NCBI GenBank assembly: GCA_913048295.1
Contig: CAJWWK010000007.1
Span: 1 to 61,887 of the forward strand
From: an uncultured Dehalococcoidia bacterium
GTDB lineage: Bacteria; Chloroflexota; Dehalococcoidia; Lucifugimonadales; Lucifugimonadaceae
Length of the DNA stretch: 61,887 nucleotides
Reading direction: 5' to 3'
Of this stretch, positions 8,291 through 17,224 are shown piece after piece; the stretch's first letter is position 1, and each line of letters opens with the position of its first letter. Below the pieces are notes generated by a model. It had not been told where the DNA came from. It worked only from the letters and a program-made list of their open reading frames with translations, and did no database searches. The translations under genes and the position numbers were made by a program.

Positions 8291-9916
8291 ATGGCGGGTG
8301 ACCATGGTTCTGGCAACGATGTGGTCGACATCCTGGTGATCGGCGCCGGTGCGTCTGGCGGCGCGGTGTCGGCCTGGCTATCTGAGTCCGGGTTCAAGGT
8401 GATGTGCCTTGAGCAGGGCTACTGGCAGGACCCCTCAAAATACGCTTCGGCATCGCCCGACTATGAGTTCGAAATGATGACGAACTGGTCGATCGACCCA
8501 AACGTAAGGCAACGGGATGAGGACTACCCCGTCAACGTTTCAGACTCGCCGGTGACCCCTGTCATGTTTAACGGGGTAGGCGGCAGCACGATTCTCTGGA
8601 CCGCTCACACCCCGCGGTTTCATCCATCGGATTTCCGCGTGAAAACGCTCGATGGCGTTGCGGATGATTGGCCACTTACATATGAAGACCTCGAAGAGTA
8701 TTACGATCTGAACGACGACGTGATGGGTTGCTCGGGAATCGCGGGCGACCCGGCAAACCCGCCGCGGAGTCAACGCCAGATGCCTCCACTGCCACTCGGA
8801 CCAGACGGAGCACGCTTGGCGGGTGCTTTCGACAAACTTGGCTGGCACTGGTGGCCGTCCGATAGCTATATCAATTCTCAGCGCTATGGCGAGGGGCGGG
8901 ACGCCTGCAATTTTTGCGGACATAACCACATGGGGTGCTTCCAGCGTGCCAAATCGAGTACCGATCTGACGTACTGGCCGCGAGCGCTGCGCAACGGTGC
9001 AGAACTCAAGACCGGCGCGCGTGTGTGCGAAGTGACCACCGATTCGAGTGGCCGCGCCACCGGGGCCGATTACATCGATTCGAAGGGGGAGCGAAGGCAC
9101 CAGGCGGCGCGTGCCGTGATTATGGCGTCCAACGGAATCGGAACGCCGCGGCTTCTATTGCTGTCTGAGTCAGACTCGCATCCGAACGGCCTCGCCAACT
9201 CGAGTGGACTCCTGGGCAAGAACCTGATGTTTCACCCGTTCGCGATGATTACCGGTGTCTTTCCGGAAAAGATGAATACGTGGCGTGGCCCGCTCGGCAA
9301 CATTGCCATGAGCCAGGAGTTTTACGAGACCGACGCAAACCGGGGATTTGTGCGCGGGTATACCTATCAGTTCCAGCGCAGTCTCGGCCCTGCCTGGGTG
9401 GCGCGAGGAGGCTTCAGGGATCCGGTCCCGTGGGGTAAGGGGCATCACACCGAACTCCAGAACCGCCTGGGCAGCATGATGAGCCTCGCGGTGATCGGCG
9501 AAGACCTTCCCGAGCTGCACAACACGGTGGACCTCGATCCGGAGATGACTGACTCAGACGGCATTCCGGCACCCAGGATCCACTACACGATAAGCAGGAA
9601 TTCTCGTGATCAGCTCGACCACGCTATAGGCAACGCGAAAAAAGTGTTTGAAATCGCCGGTGCGATCGATATATTCGTCGACCCTATGATGGAGCTTTCC
9701 GGCTGGCACCTTATGGGAACTGCTCGCATGGGCGACGACCCGGCCGGTTCGGTGGTCAACAAATGGGGACAGTCACACGATGTCGACAACCTGTTCATCG
9801 TCGACGGCAGTGTGTTCGTGACCGGCGCTGCTGTAAACCCAACTCCAACGATTCAGGCGCTCGCGTTGCGCACGGCTGAATACATCGTCGCAAACCGATC
9901 CGACTTGAAAGCGTGA
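8291..9916 (+). CDS. GMC-family FAD oxidoreductase (gluconate/sugar dehydrogenase large-subunit type)
   Basis: A 541-residue glucose-methanol-choline oxidoreductase. The FAD fold is at the N terminus (VIGAGASGG, about 17-25) and the flavin-binding GVGGSTILWTAHTPR near 95-110. Four Cys/His in the CNFCGHNHMGC segment mark the membrane sugar-dehydrogenase branch. The C-terminal signature WHLMGTARMGDDP carries the catalytic His, and the Asn of AAVNPTPTIQ completes the pair. I chose the ATG at 8291 because GAAGG lies 5 nt upstream. The small-subunit gene starts 12 bp after the stop. Together they would oxidise a polyol, aldose or aldonate and pass electrons to a cytochrome or quinone. No signal peptide is visible. 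Confidence 0.9.
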   Translation: MAGDHGSGNDVVDILVIGAGASGGAVSAWLSESGFKVMCLEQGYWQDPSKYASASPDYEFEMMTNWSIDPNVRQRDEDYPVNVSDSPVTPVMFNGVGGSTILWTAHTPRFHPSDFRVKTLDGVADDWPLTYEDLEEYYDLNDDVMGCSGIAGDPANPPRSQRQMPPLPLGPDGARLAGAFDKLGWHWWPSDSYINSQRYGEGRDACNFCGHNHMGCFQRAKSSTDLTYWPRALRNGAELKTGARVCEVTTDSSGRATGADYIDSKGERRHQAARAVIMASNGIGTPRLLLLSESDSHPNGLANSSGLLGKNLMFHPFAMITGVFPEKMNTWRGPLGNIAMSQEFYETDANRGFVRGYTYQFQRSLGPAWVARGGFRDPVPWGKGHHTELQNRLGSMMSLAVIGEDLPELHNTVDLDPEMTDSDGIPAPRIHYTISRNSRDQLDHAIGNAKKVFEIAGAIDIFVDPMMELSGWHLMGTARMGDDPAGSVVNKWGQSHDVDNLFIVDGSVFVTGAAVNPTPTIQALALRTAEYIVANRSDLKA

Positions 9917-9928
9917 AAGGCAACATTT

Positions 9929-10375
9929 ATGGCTGATGTATCTCGGGGCACAGACGTCGATGAAGCAGTGCTTTTGGCGCTGCTGGACCGCCTGCTTCCC
10001 GCCGTTGACGACCTGCTTCCGGCGGGCCAGATGGGCATGGCAAACGAAGTGATCCAACTGGCCGGTAAGCAAAACAGGTTCCGGGGATTATTTTCTAAAG
10101 CAATGGATTCTTTCGTTTCGACGAATCCTTCGTTTGTTGGCCTTAGTGGTGATGAGCAAGACACAGCGATCAGATCGTTTGAAACAGATAACCCCTCGCA
10201 GTTTGGCGTGTTGCTCGACATCAGTTACATCGTTTATTACAAAAATCCTGACGTTCATGCACGAATCGGGTGGGAAAGTCGCCCGCCTCAACCCGAAGGC
10301 AACGTGATGACCCCGTGGGATGAGTCGGTGCTGGAAAAGATCCGGCAACGAGCACCGTTCTGGCGCAAGGCGTGA
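9929..10375 (+). CDS. Gluconate 2-dehydrogenase subunit 3-like small subunit
   Basis: A 148-residue protein. The opening segment (LLDRLLPAVDDLLPAG), the mid segment and the late FGVLLDISYIVYYKNPDV resemble the gluconate 2-dehydrogenase subunit 3 family, the small partner of GMC-type large subunits. AAAGG lies about 9 nt before the ATG. Its position 12 bp after the GMC gene supports a two-subunit enzyme. Subunit 3 proteins often carry a Tat signal; none is present here, so the complex may stay in the cytoplasm or be recruited differently. The identification leans partly on context, since small-subunit sequences are weakly conserved. Confidence 0.72.
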   Translation: MADVSRGTDVDEAVLLALLDRLLPAVDDLLPAGQMGMANEVIQLAGKQNRFRGLFSKAMDSFVSTNPSFVGLSGDEQDTAIRSFETDNPSQFGVLLDISYIVYYKNPDVHARIGWESRPPQPEGNVMTPWDESVLEKIRQRAPFWRKA

Positions 10376-10561
10376 AGTCGCGTTCGTTCGGACCTAAAGT
10401 TGCAAATTCGCCATTCGGCGTAGCTATCTACAACTCTGATCACAAAATTAGGCAGGTCAAATACCGTTCGGATGAGATATTCTTCCACGCATCCGTGGAC
10501 TGCCTCTGGTTGGCGTCACGGTGTTGAAATTAGCCCGCAGCCCCTGTTTAAGGATTTATTC

Positions 10562-10876
10562 GTGGAACCTGTAATTCGCAACGAAAATGGGAGTACTAAC
10601 CCCCTGCTTGGCCCTGAAGACGGAGTTTCTACCTACGTCATGCTGTACGTGAAACACGGACCTGGGGAATCCAGCCCAGACCACATCCACGAATGGGAGC
10701 ACCAGGCATTCATTACGAAGGGCGCCGGCATTCTTGTGTGCGGCGGCAAGGAGTACACGGTGAAGGCTGGGGACGCGGTGTTGGTACCCGGCGGCATACG
10801 GCACCAGTTCATCAATACCGGCGAAGTGCCCCTTCACCGGGTCACCGTGAACCCGATCGAATCGGTACAGGCATAA
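10562..10876 (+). CDS. Single-domain cupin protein
   Basis: A 104-residue cupin. Motif 1 is HIHEWEHQAF, with His41 and His43 as metal ligands; the usual Glu appears to be Gln48. Motif 2 is PGGIRHQF, with His81. I chose the GTG at 10562 because AAGGA precedes it by 7 nt and the cupin domain then starts cleanly; an upstream ATG at 10472 lacks a ribosome site. It probably binds a metal ion and may be an isomerase, dioxygenase or sugar-binding protein. It lies 186 bp after the GMC small subunit and could belong to the same sugar-acid island. Confidence 0.8.
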   Translation: MEPVIRNENGSTNPLLGPEDGVSTYVMLYVKHGPGESSPDHIHEWEHQAFITKGAGILVCGGKEYTVKAGDAVLVPGGIRHQFINTGEVPLHRVTVNPIESVQA

Positions 10877-10907
10877 CGGCCCATGGCCCGCACTAACCAC
10901 TCAGGGT

Positions 10908-12473
10908 CTAACGCTTCAAATCCGTAAGCGCGATCTCACCGTTTTCGACTGTGTACACGTGGGTTGCGATCTCATCTACGATGGCCGGGTCGTGGCTCGC
11001 GCAGATAATCGTCCCGTCATAGTCGCCCAGTGCGTCCAGCAGTTGGTCACGGGTGGCCGTATCGAGGTGGTTGGTCGGTTCGTCCAACAGCAGCACGTTG
11101 TTCGGTTGCACCAGGAATTTTGCCAGCGCAACGCGGCTCTTTTCGCCGCCTGAGAGCATGCGCACCGATTTGAAGACATCGTCGGCAGAAAACAGGAATC
11201 GTCCGAGGATTCCCCTGAGGGCGCCGTCGGGTTGATCCTGTGCCGACCTCCGGACCTCTTCGAGGACCGTGAGCGATGGGTCTAGCGATTCGTCCTGGTG
11301 CTGGGCGTAGTAGCCGCGCCGGGCCCGTTCAGCCCATGTCACCGAGCCCTCGGAGGATTCGACTTCACCCGCCAGAATTCGCAAGAATGTGCTCTTACCG
11401 CCACCGTTGTGGCCAACGAGGACGATCTTCTGACCCCTTTCGACTTCGAGAGACACATCAAGGAGGACTGGGGAGTCTTCCCAATCATGCGAAATTGACT
11501 CGGCGTAGAGAACTCGGTGTTCGACTCTTCCCGATGACTTGATCTGAAATTTGGCGGCCCTTGAGTTCGTCATCCGCTCCACTCGGTCGATTCGGTCGAG
11601 CGCCTTTATTCGGCTCTGGACCTGACGCGCTTTGGTTGCCTTCGACCTGAATCGTTCAATGAATTGTTCCTGCCGTGCGATCTCCCGTTCCTGTCTTTCG
11701 GCCTCGTTGTCGAGCTGTGCCTGGTGGTTTGCTTTGCCTTCGAGATAGGCCGAGTAGTTGCCCGGGTACGACCTCACTCGACCCTGCTCGACGTTCAATA
11801 TTCGCGTCGCCACCCTGTCGAGAAAATCGCCATCGTGGGTAACCATAAGCACTGCGCCGGGGTATTCCGCGAGTTCCTGGGCGAGCCACTGCTTTGAAGC
11901 CTTGTCAAGATGATTGGTCGGCTCATCTAGCAACAGGTGTTCGTCCCGGCGAAGCAAAATCTTCGCCAGCGAAATCCGCATCCGCCAACCGCCGGAAAAA
12001 TCGCCGCACGGCTTGCCGAGGTCCGCTGTCGTAAAGCCGAGTCCGTCGGTCACCCTGGCAATTGAAGCGTCGATCCCGTTTCCGCCGAGCAATTTGAACC
12101 GGTCGTGACCGTCGTTGAGTTCGGTGGCCAGGGTTTCGGGATCGCCATTTTCGAGTATTAGTGCCTCCTCAATTTTGGAAATGCGTTCTCGGATCGACGA
12201 AAGTTCCGGGAGCGCCGTCCACATCTCTTCAGCCAGGCTTCTTGAAAGTAGTACGTCTGCCTCCTGGTGAAGATAACCGAGTTCACCTTCCGAGAGGTTC
12301 ACCTTCCCGGCGCTGATGGGTTCGTCACCCGCAATCATCTTCAGCAGCGTTGTTTTGCCGGCACCATTGGGGCCGACTATGCCTACCTTCTCGCCCGTTG
12401 AAACAGCGAAGGATACGGCCGTGAGCAGGTTGCGACCACCGAACGTTTTGGTGAGGTTTTCTACGACGATCAT
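10908..12473 (-). CDS. ABC-F family ATPase (EttA/Uup-like ribosome-associated factor)
   Basis: A 521-residue soluble protein with two ABC domains and no membrane segments. The first domain has Walker A GPNGAGKT (34-41), signature FSGGW and Walker B HLLLDEPTNHLD. The second has Walker A GHNGGGKS, signature MLSGGEKSR and Walker B VLLLDEPTNHLD. The linker between domains is charged and helical (EAERQEREIARQEQF), the P-site tRNA interaction motif of ABC-F proteins. These factors act on stalled or antibiotic-bound ribosomes in the cytoplasm. It stands alone on the minus strand and convergent with the cupin. Whether it gives antibiotic resistance cannot be told from the sequence. Confidence 0.92.
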   Translation of the reverse strand: MIVVENLTKTFGGRNLLTAVSFAVSTGEKVGIVGPNGAGKTTLLKMIAGDEPISAGKVNLSEGELGYLHQEADVLLSRSLAEEMWTALPELSSIRERISKIEEALILENGDPETLATELNDGHDRFKLLGGNGIDASIARVTDGLGFTTADLGKPCGDFSGGWRMRISLAKILLRRDEHLLLDEPTNHLDKASKQWLAQELAEYPGAVLMVTHDGDFLDRVATRILNVEQGRVRSYPGNYSAYLEGKANHQAQLDNEAERQEREIARQEQFIERFRSKATKARQVQSRIKALDRIDRVERMTNSRAAKFQIKSSGRVEHRVLYAESISHDWEDSPVLLDVSLEVERGQKIVLVGHNGGGKSTFLRILAGEVESSEGSVTWAERARRGYYAQHQDESLDPSLTVLEEVRRSAQDQPDGALRGILGRFLFSADDVFKSVRMLSGGEKSRVALAKFLVQPNNVLLLDEPTNHLDTATRDQLLDALGDYDGTIICASHDPAIVDEIATHVYTVENGEIALTDLKR

Positions 12474-12648
12474 ATTTGGCGGAATTTATCGGTAACGGAG
12501 CGGGCAGTGTTGATTGGAATCGCCAACAACAAGTGTGTCAAATCCTGGCCGGTACAGGCCAGTTGTCGATGCACATTATTAGCGGGCACGAAGACGGCAA
12601 GGCGAGTGCCGTAGCGTCTCGTGATTCGCCTGTTTCGGTGAGCCTGAC

Positions 12649-13008
12649 TTAGTTGGCGAGGTCGAATGAAGTGGCGGTTTCGTCGATCTCAGGAAGTGCG
12701 CTGTCGGGAGCGTCGGCGCCACCGATAGCTGAATCGACTTCGTCCCCGGCAGCTGCATCGAGCAGGTCCAGTGCGTTGTCTTCGATCTCTCGCTGCTTGT
12801 CCTCGATAAGCTGGCGGGTGTCCGTCCGCGGGCGTATGTCCATAAGTTCAAGCGCATTTGCGATCGTCGGGGTGTCGATTTTTCTAAGCTGGTCAAGTAA
12901 TTCGGCGGAAAGCGGGTCGGCGGCGTTACCCGTGGTCGGGCTCCTTTGAACAATGCTCGGTCGATTGGCTTGCTGCTCTTTGTTACAGCACTGAATTTTC
13001 CGGGGCAT
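12649..13008 (-). pseudogene. ORF with a RraA-like N-terminal remnant joined to an acidic tail
   Basis: About 119 codons from an ATG at 13008. The middle segment LRKIDTPTIANALELMDIRP closely resembles the first 30 residues of RraA-like/HMG aldolase family proteins, which are normally over 200 residues. After that the frame continues into an unrelated acidic, Ala/Asp-rich tail (GDEVDSAIGGADAPDSALPE). No SAM, metal or aldolase motif is present. I read it as a gene remnant whose 3' part was lost and replaced, or a small protein of unknown function. There is no strong ribosome site. It sits in a gene-poor stretch between the ABC-F gene and the TPP enzyme. Confidence 0.35.
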
Positions 13009-13132
13009 TGTATCTGTGGGAACCGGGTGGTTATCCGCCAAGCGCAGCATGTTTCGTAAAAAAACGATAAAGAAAAAGGCCAGTCATTTCGGTGAAAATA
13101 GCTGACCTTGACATTGCTGATTTAAGTCGTGG

Positions 13133-13363
13133 TTAGAAGGCGGCGACATTCCAATCGACGCGCCTTCTTTTCTGTGCCTGCTTGATCGACAGTTTACGGT
13201 TCCGGTCCATGCGGTGCGCATTCTGCAGGATCAAGGTAGCTTTGCGATGATTTCCTCGCGCTTGGTCAGCTTGGCGTTGGCCTTCGGCGGCGCTAACCTC
13301 GCCCAGTGCCTGAAAGTAGTGGACTCGCGCACGTTCAACGGAGATAGGTTTGTAATTCAGCAT
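13133..13363 (-). CDS. Small basic hypothetical ORF
   Basis: A 76-residue open frame from an ATG at 13363. The protein is rich in Arg, Gln and Ala and predicted largely helical (EVSAAEGQRQADQARGNHRK). I recognise no family, and the ribosome site is poor (GAAAG at 12-16 nt). It is the only plausible gene between 13009 and 13631. It may be a spurious frame. Confidence 0.25.
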   Translation of the reverse strand: MLNYKPISVERARVHYFQALGEVSAAEGQRQADQARGNHRKATLILQNAHRMDRNRKLSIKQAQKRRRVDWNVAAF

Positions 13364-13631
13364 GTAGTGACTTTCGGCGGCCCTGCCAGCAATTGGGATT
13401 GAGTACCTGGCACATGCAGTTGCGAGCCGAAGGGTGCAAATTGGGACATCACCCTCGTGATACGACCATTCCGTCCAACATCACACATGCATTATTCATA
13501 GGTTCTTCCCAACCCCTGTTTTGTTATCTGCCGATCATGGGTCTAGAATCCCCACGCCTCCGGCCTGACATGGATTCGTATTCCGCAGTGTGCCGGGCAT
13601 TACTGTTCGACCTAGACTCGGAGATTTTTAT

Positions 13632-15272
13632 ATGAACGGAACTGAGTTCATCGCCCATATTCTTAAGCAGGAAGGCGTCACTGAAATGACGTGCTTTCCG
13701 AGCAATGCACTGATCGAAGCGGCCGCTAAAGAAGGCATTCGGCCGGTGATGTTCAGGCACGAACGCGGTGCGATCATGGCTGCCGATGGGTACAGCCGAC
13801 AGAGCGCAGGACAGCGTTTCGGCGTGGTTGCGATGCAGCACGCTGCCGGTGCTGAAAACTCGATGGGTGGGCTTGCGCAGGCGTTTGGTGACAATGTTCC
13901 AATACTGGTTTTGCCCGGCGGATACCCGCTCGACCGGCGTCACGTACGCCCCAACTTCCTTGCAACCGAGAACTGGAAAGGCGTGGTCAAATCGGCTGAA
14001 ACCATTGACACTCCCTCACAGATTAAAGACGTGATGCGCCGAGCGTTCCAGGCGCTGCGAAACGGTAACGGTGGTCCGGTAGTGGTCGAAATGACAACGG
14101 ACATCTGTGCCATGGAAGTGCCAGACGACGCACTCGACTATTCATCTCCAGCCGTGACTGTGTCGGCACCCTCGAAGACGGATGTGCAGGACGCTGTTAA
14201 GGCGCTGCTCGCCGCGGATCGACCGATGATCTGGGCGGGTGCAGGTATTTTGAAAGCAAGGGCCACCGCTGAGTTGGCCGAATTTGCTGAACTCACCGAC
14301 ATCCCGGTATTTACAACGATGGAAGGCAAGTCGGCTTACGACGAGCGGCTCCCGCTGTCGCTCGGTGCTGGAAGCGGTGCCACAACGGGCCCGGCTTACG
14401 AATGGATAAATGCAAGCGATGTTGTGGTCGGGCTCGGCACGAGTTTCACGATCAACAGCTACACTCGCACGCTTCCCGCGGGCAAGAAGACCGTGATCCA
14501 CAACACGATCAACACCGAAGACGTTAATAAGGACACGGTTTCACATATTGGTCTTGTTGGCGACGCCCGGTTGACGCTCGAAATGCTGATCGAGGAAGTG
14601 AAAGCCCAGATTGGTGAAGGCGGTCGCGATTTGGGGGTTACAGCGCGGATCACGGCGGCACGCGAGGCGTGGATGGCCGAATGGTTGCCAATCCTCAACT
14701 CCGATGAAGCGCCGCTGAACCCTTACCGGGTTATCAACGAAATCAACAAGAACATCGACCACGAGAACAGTGTTGTGACGCACGATGCCGGTGGCCCGCG
14801 CGATTGCATGGTGCCGTTCTTCGTTGCGACGGCACCCCACAGCTACATCGGCTGGGGAAAAACAACCCATTTGGGGTTTGGCATTCCGCTGATGATCGGT
14901 GCGAAACTCGCCGACCCGAATAAGTTCTGCGTGAACTACATGGGCGATGGCGCTTGGGGTATGTCGGGTACTGACGTGGCATCTGCTGCTAAATCGGGCT
15001 TGCCGATCACGACCGTGCTACTGAACAACGGTGGAATGGCGACCTATCCAGGTGGTTTTCCAACGGCCCGCGAGCAGTACGGCGTGTCTCACATGGTCGG
15101 TAACTACGCCCAGATAACCGAGGGCATGGGTGGTGTGGGTATCGAGGTGTCGAAACCCGAGGAATTGGGTCCCGCGATATTGAAGGCCCGCCAGTTGAAC
15201 GCTGAGGGCAGGACTGTACTGATCGACGTGAAGTCGAATTTCGAATCAAGAAGGTCTTTCCAGGGGGTTTGA
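13632..15272 (+). CDS. Thiamine pyrophosphate-dependent enzyme, acetolactate synthase/decarboxylase family
   Basis: A 546-residue three-domain ThDP enzyme. The N-terminal PYR domain has the catalytic Glu44 in FRHERGAIMAADG. The central domain begins around 190. The C-terminal PP domain carries the ThDP/Mg motif GDGAWGMSGTD ending in LLNNGG. I chose the ATG at 13632 because GGAG lies 8 nt upstream. Relatives include acetolactate synthase, oxalyl-CoA decarboxylase, benzoylformate decarboxylase and sulfopyruvate decarboxylase. It lacks neighbours for branched-chain amino acid synthesis, which makes a catabolic role more likely. The true substrate is unknown. A strong hairpin follows at 15329. 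Confidence 0.9.
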   Translation: MNGTEFIAHILKQEGVTEMTCFPSNALIEAAAKEGIRPVMFRHERGAIMAADGYSRQSAGQRFGVVAMQHAAGAENSMGGLAQAFGDNVPILVLPGGYPLDRRHVRPNFLATENWKGVVKSAETIDTPSQIKDVMRRAFQALRNGNGGPVVVEMTTDICAMEVPDDALDYSSPAVTVSAPSKTDVQDAVKALLAADRPMIWAGAGILKARATAELAEFAELTDIPVFTTMEGKSAYDERLPLSLGAGSGATTGPAYEWINASDVVVGLGTSFTINSYTRTLPAGKKTVIHNTINTEDVNKDTVSHIGLVGDARLTLEMLIEEVKAQIGEGGRDLGVTARITAAREAWMAEWLPILNSDEAPLNPYRVINEINKNIDHENSVVTHDAGGPRDCMVPFFVATAPHSYIGWGKTTHLGFGIPLMIGAKLADPNKFCVNYMGDGAWGMSGTDVASAAKSGLPITTVLLNNGGMATYPGGFPTAREQYGVSHMVGNYAQITEGMGGVGIEVSKPEELGPAILKARQLNAEGRTVLIDVKSNFESRRSFQGV

Positions 15273-15328
15273 CCACAGGCCGTTTTCCCCCGTTTAACCC
15301 TCTCTCCCGGCTGGGGTGGCCAGAAGTC

Positions 15329-15365
15329 GCAAACGCCCTCCTTCCCCGGCAAGGAGGGCATTTGC
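15329..15365. terminator. Long hairpin downstream of the TPP enzyme
   Basis: GCAAA-C-GCCCTCCTT pairs with AAGGAGGGC-A-TTTGC around the loop CCCCGGC: 14 base pairs with one C/A mismatch. It sits 56 bp after the TPP-enzyme stop and lacks a T-run. It belongs to a loose group of GC-rich intergenic palindromes also seen at 21206, 28651 and 31900. It may terminate transcription or be a repeat remnant. Confidence 0.5.
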
Positions 15366-15523
15366 GCGTGTCGCGTGCGACGTTACCGCCGACATGAGTG
15401 GAGTTGGCGCGCGAGAGGTGGAGTTGGGTCAGTTCGTGATCGGGCTTAGCAGCGCGTCAGTTGTCCCGCTGGTAAGTTTGCGTGAACAGTTCCGCAATGT
15501 GGGTTAGCGTAAGGAGTTGACGG

Positions 15524-17224
15524 TTGGTGTCGATCAGGTCTGATGAAAACGTCCCGGCAGAAATGAGAGACGGCACCGTTCTGAAGGCCGACATTTATCG
15601 TCCCGACGACGGTGGTCGGCACCCGGTGCTGATACTCCGGACGCCGTACTGGAAACTGCATCCCCGCTACATCAAGACTGCCCGTAATCTCGCAGAGCGT
15701 GGCTACACAGTCATTTGCCAGGACATGCGGGGTCGCTACGATTCGGAAGGCGAGTTCCTCTGGCAGTTCACCGACAATTCCCTCACCGGTGACGCAGAGG
15801 ACGGATATGACACGGTCGAGTGGGCGGCGGGTTTGTCGTACTCCGACGGCCAGGTGGGCACCTGGGGGCACTCATACGACGGATGGACTTCGTGGCGTTT
15901 GGCCGAGCTGCAGCCCCCGTCGCTAAAGGCAATTCACGCCAGCGGTATGGGCACGAGTTCGCTCGACATGAACTTCGGCGTATTCGAAACGGGCCGGCGG
16001 CTGGAGTGGAGCTACATGATGGCCGCCGACATGAGGCGGCGCGCAGGGGTAAAAAATGGGCCTCACCTGCCGGTCGAGGCAGTCGACCAGTGGCGGGCGG
16101 TCGAGCGCGGCAAATGGATCTGGTACCTGCCTTTCGAAGATATGCCGGACGAGCCGTTTTCCAGCCTTACACCCCACCTGAAGAAGTACTACCGGGAGCA
16201 AAATGTCGAGATGTGGCATTTCGACAAAGTTCACCCGAAAGTGAACGTGCCTGCCGCGATGTTCACCGGATGGTGGGACCGTGTGATCGGGACTGTAAAG
16301 CAGTTCACCGGCCTCGAAACCAACGGCCTTGAGTACCTGCGCGGCCAGCACAGGCTCGTAATTGGGCCATGGTCACACATGATGACAACGCTGAATCGTG
16401 ACCTTGGCCCTATCGATTACGGCCCGCAAGCCGAGGAGACGTGGGAAAATCTGATCCTCCGCTGGTACGACTACCAGTTCAAAAACATCGACGATGGCAT
16501 TGGATCGGAACTCGGAGTAAAGCTGTTCATTCTCGGTGCAAACGAATGGACCTACGAAGACGAATGGCCTTTGCGACGCGCCGAAACCGTTCCTTACTAT
16601 CTGCACAGCGCGGGCAGTGCGAACACACCGACAGGAGACGGTTCGCTGTCCCACGATGACCCCGCTTCCGAGCGGCCTGACCAGTATTCATATGATCCCC
16701 GCGATCCTGTGATGAGCGTGATGGACCTCGATGCACAGGCGATGCCAAGAGACCAGAAACCGCTGGACGGCCGCCAGGACGTTCTGGTTTACCAGACTGA
16801 GGTATTCGATTCTCCCGCCCGGTTTGTCGGGCCTGTTGAGTTGGAATTATGGGCGGCATCGGATGCCCTGGATACCGATTGGACGGCCAAGTTGGTACTC
16901 GTGACGGAAGATGGCCTGGCGGTGAACCTTACATACGGAATAATGCGGGCGAGGTACCGCAGCGGGTATGACCGGGAGGAGATGCTCGAGCCCGGCGTGC
17001 CCTGCATGTACTCAATCAAACTGAACCCGGTCGGGATCGAAATCCAGCCTGGACAGCGGTTGCGACTCGATGTGTCGAGTTCAGACTTTCCGAATTTCGA
17101 CCGGAACCACAATACGGGCAAAGATTTCTGGAGCGACAGCGAGCTCAGGGTCGCCCGGCAGACTGTGTTCCACGAATCGTCGATGCCGTCTCGGTTGCTG
17201 ATGCCGCTGGTGACGAAAAGTTAG
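15524..17224 (+). CDS. CocE/NonD family hydrolase (X-Pro dipeptidyl-peptidase S15 type)
   Basis: A 566-residue alpha/beta hydrolase. The nucleophile Ser117 is in GTWGHSYDGW; an oxyanion region (RTPYW) lies near residue 40. The remaining triad is plausibly the Asp of FTGWWDRV and the His of IGPWSHMM. The C-terminal jelly-roll domain (from about 400) includes the family end motif RLRLDVSSSDFPNFDRN. The TTG start at 15524 has AAGGAG 7 nt upstream. Relatives hydrolyse cocaine, glutaryl-7-ACA and alpha-amino-acid esters or proline dipeptides. No signal peptide is visible. Its stop overlaps the convergent ABC gene by 4 bp. Confidence 0.9.
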   Translation: MVSIRSDENVPAEMRDGTVLKADIYRPDDGGRHPVLILRTPYWKLHPRYIKTARNLAERGYTVICQDMRGRYDSEGEFLWQFTDNSLTGDAEDGYDTVEWAAGLSYSDGQVGTWGHSYDGWTSWRLAELQPPSLKAIHASGMGTSSLDMNFGVFETGRRLEWSYMMAADMRRRAGVKNGPHLPVEAVDQWRAVERGKWIWYLPFEDMPDEPFSSLTPHLKKYYREQNVEMWHFDKVHPKVNVPAAMFTGWWDRVIGTVKQFTGLETNGLEYLRGQHRLVIGPWSHMMTTLNRDLGPIDYGPQAEETWENLILRWYDYQFKNIDDGIGSELGVKLFILGANEWTYEDEWPLRRAETVPYYLHSAGSANTPTGDGSLSHDDPASERPDQYSYDPRDPVMSVMDLDAQAMPRDQKPLDGRQDVLVYQTEVFDSPARFVGPVELELWAASDALDTDWTAKLVLVTEDGLAVNLTYGIMRARYRSGYDREEMLEPGVPCMYSIKLNPVGIEIQPGQRLRLDVSSSDFPNFDRNHNTGKDFWSDSELRVARQTVFHESSMPSRLLMPLVTKS

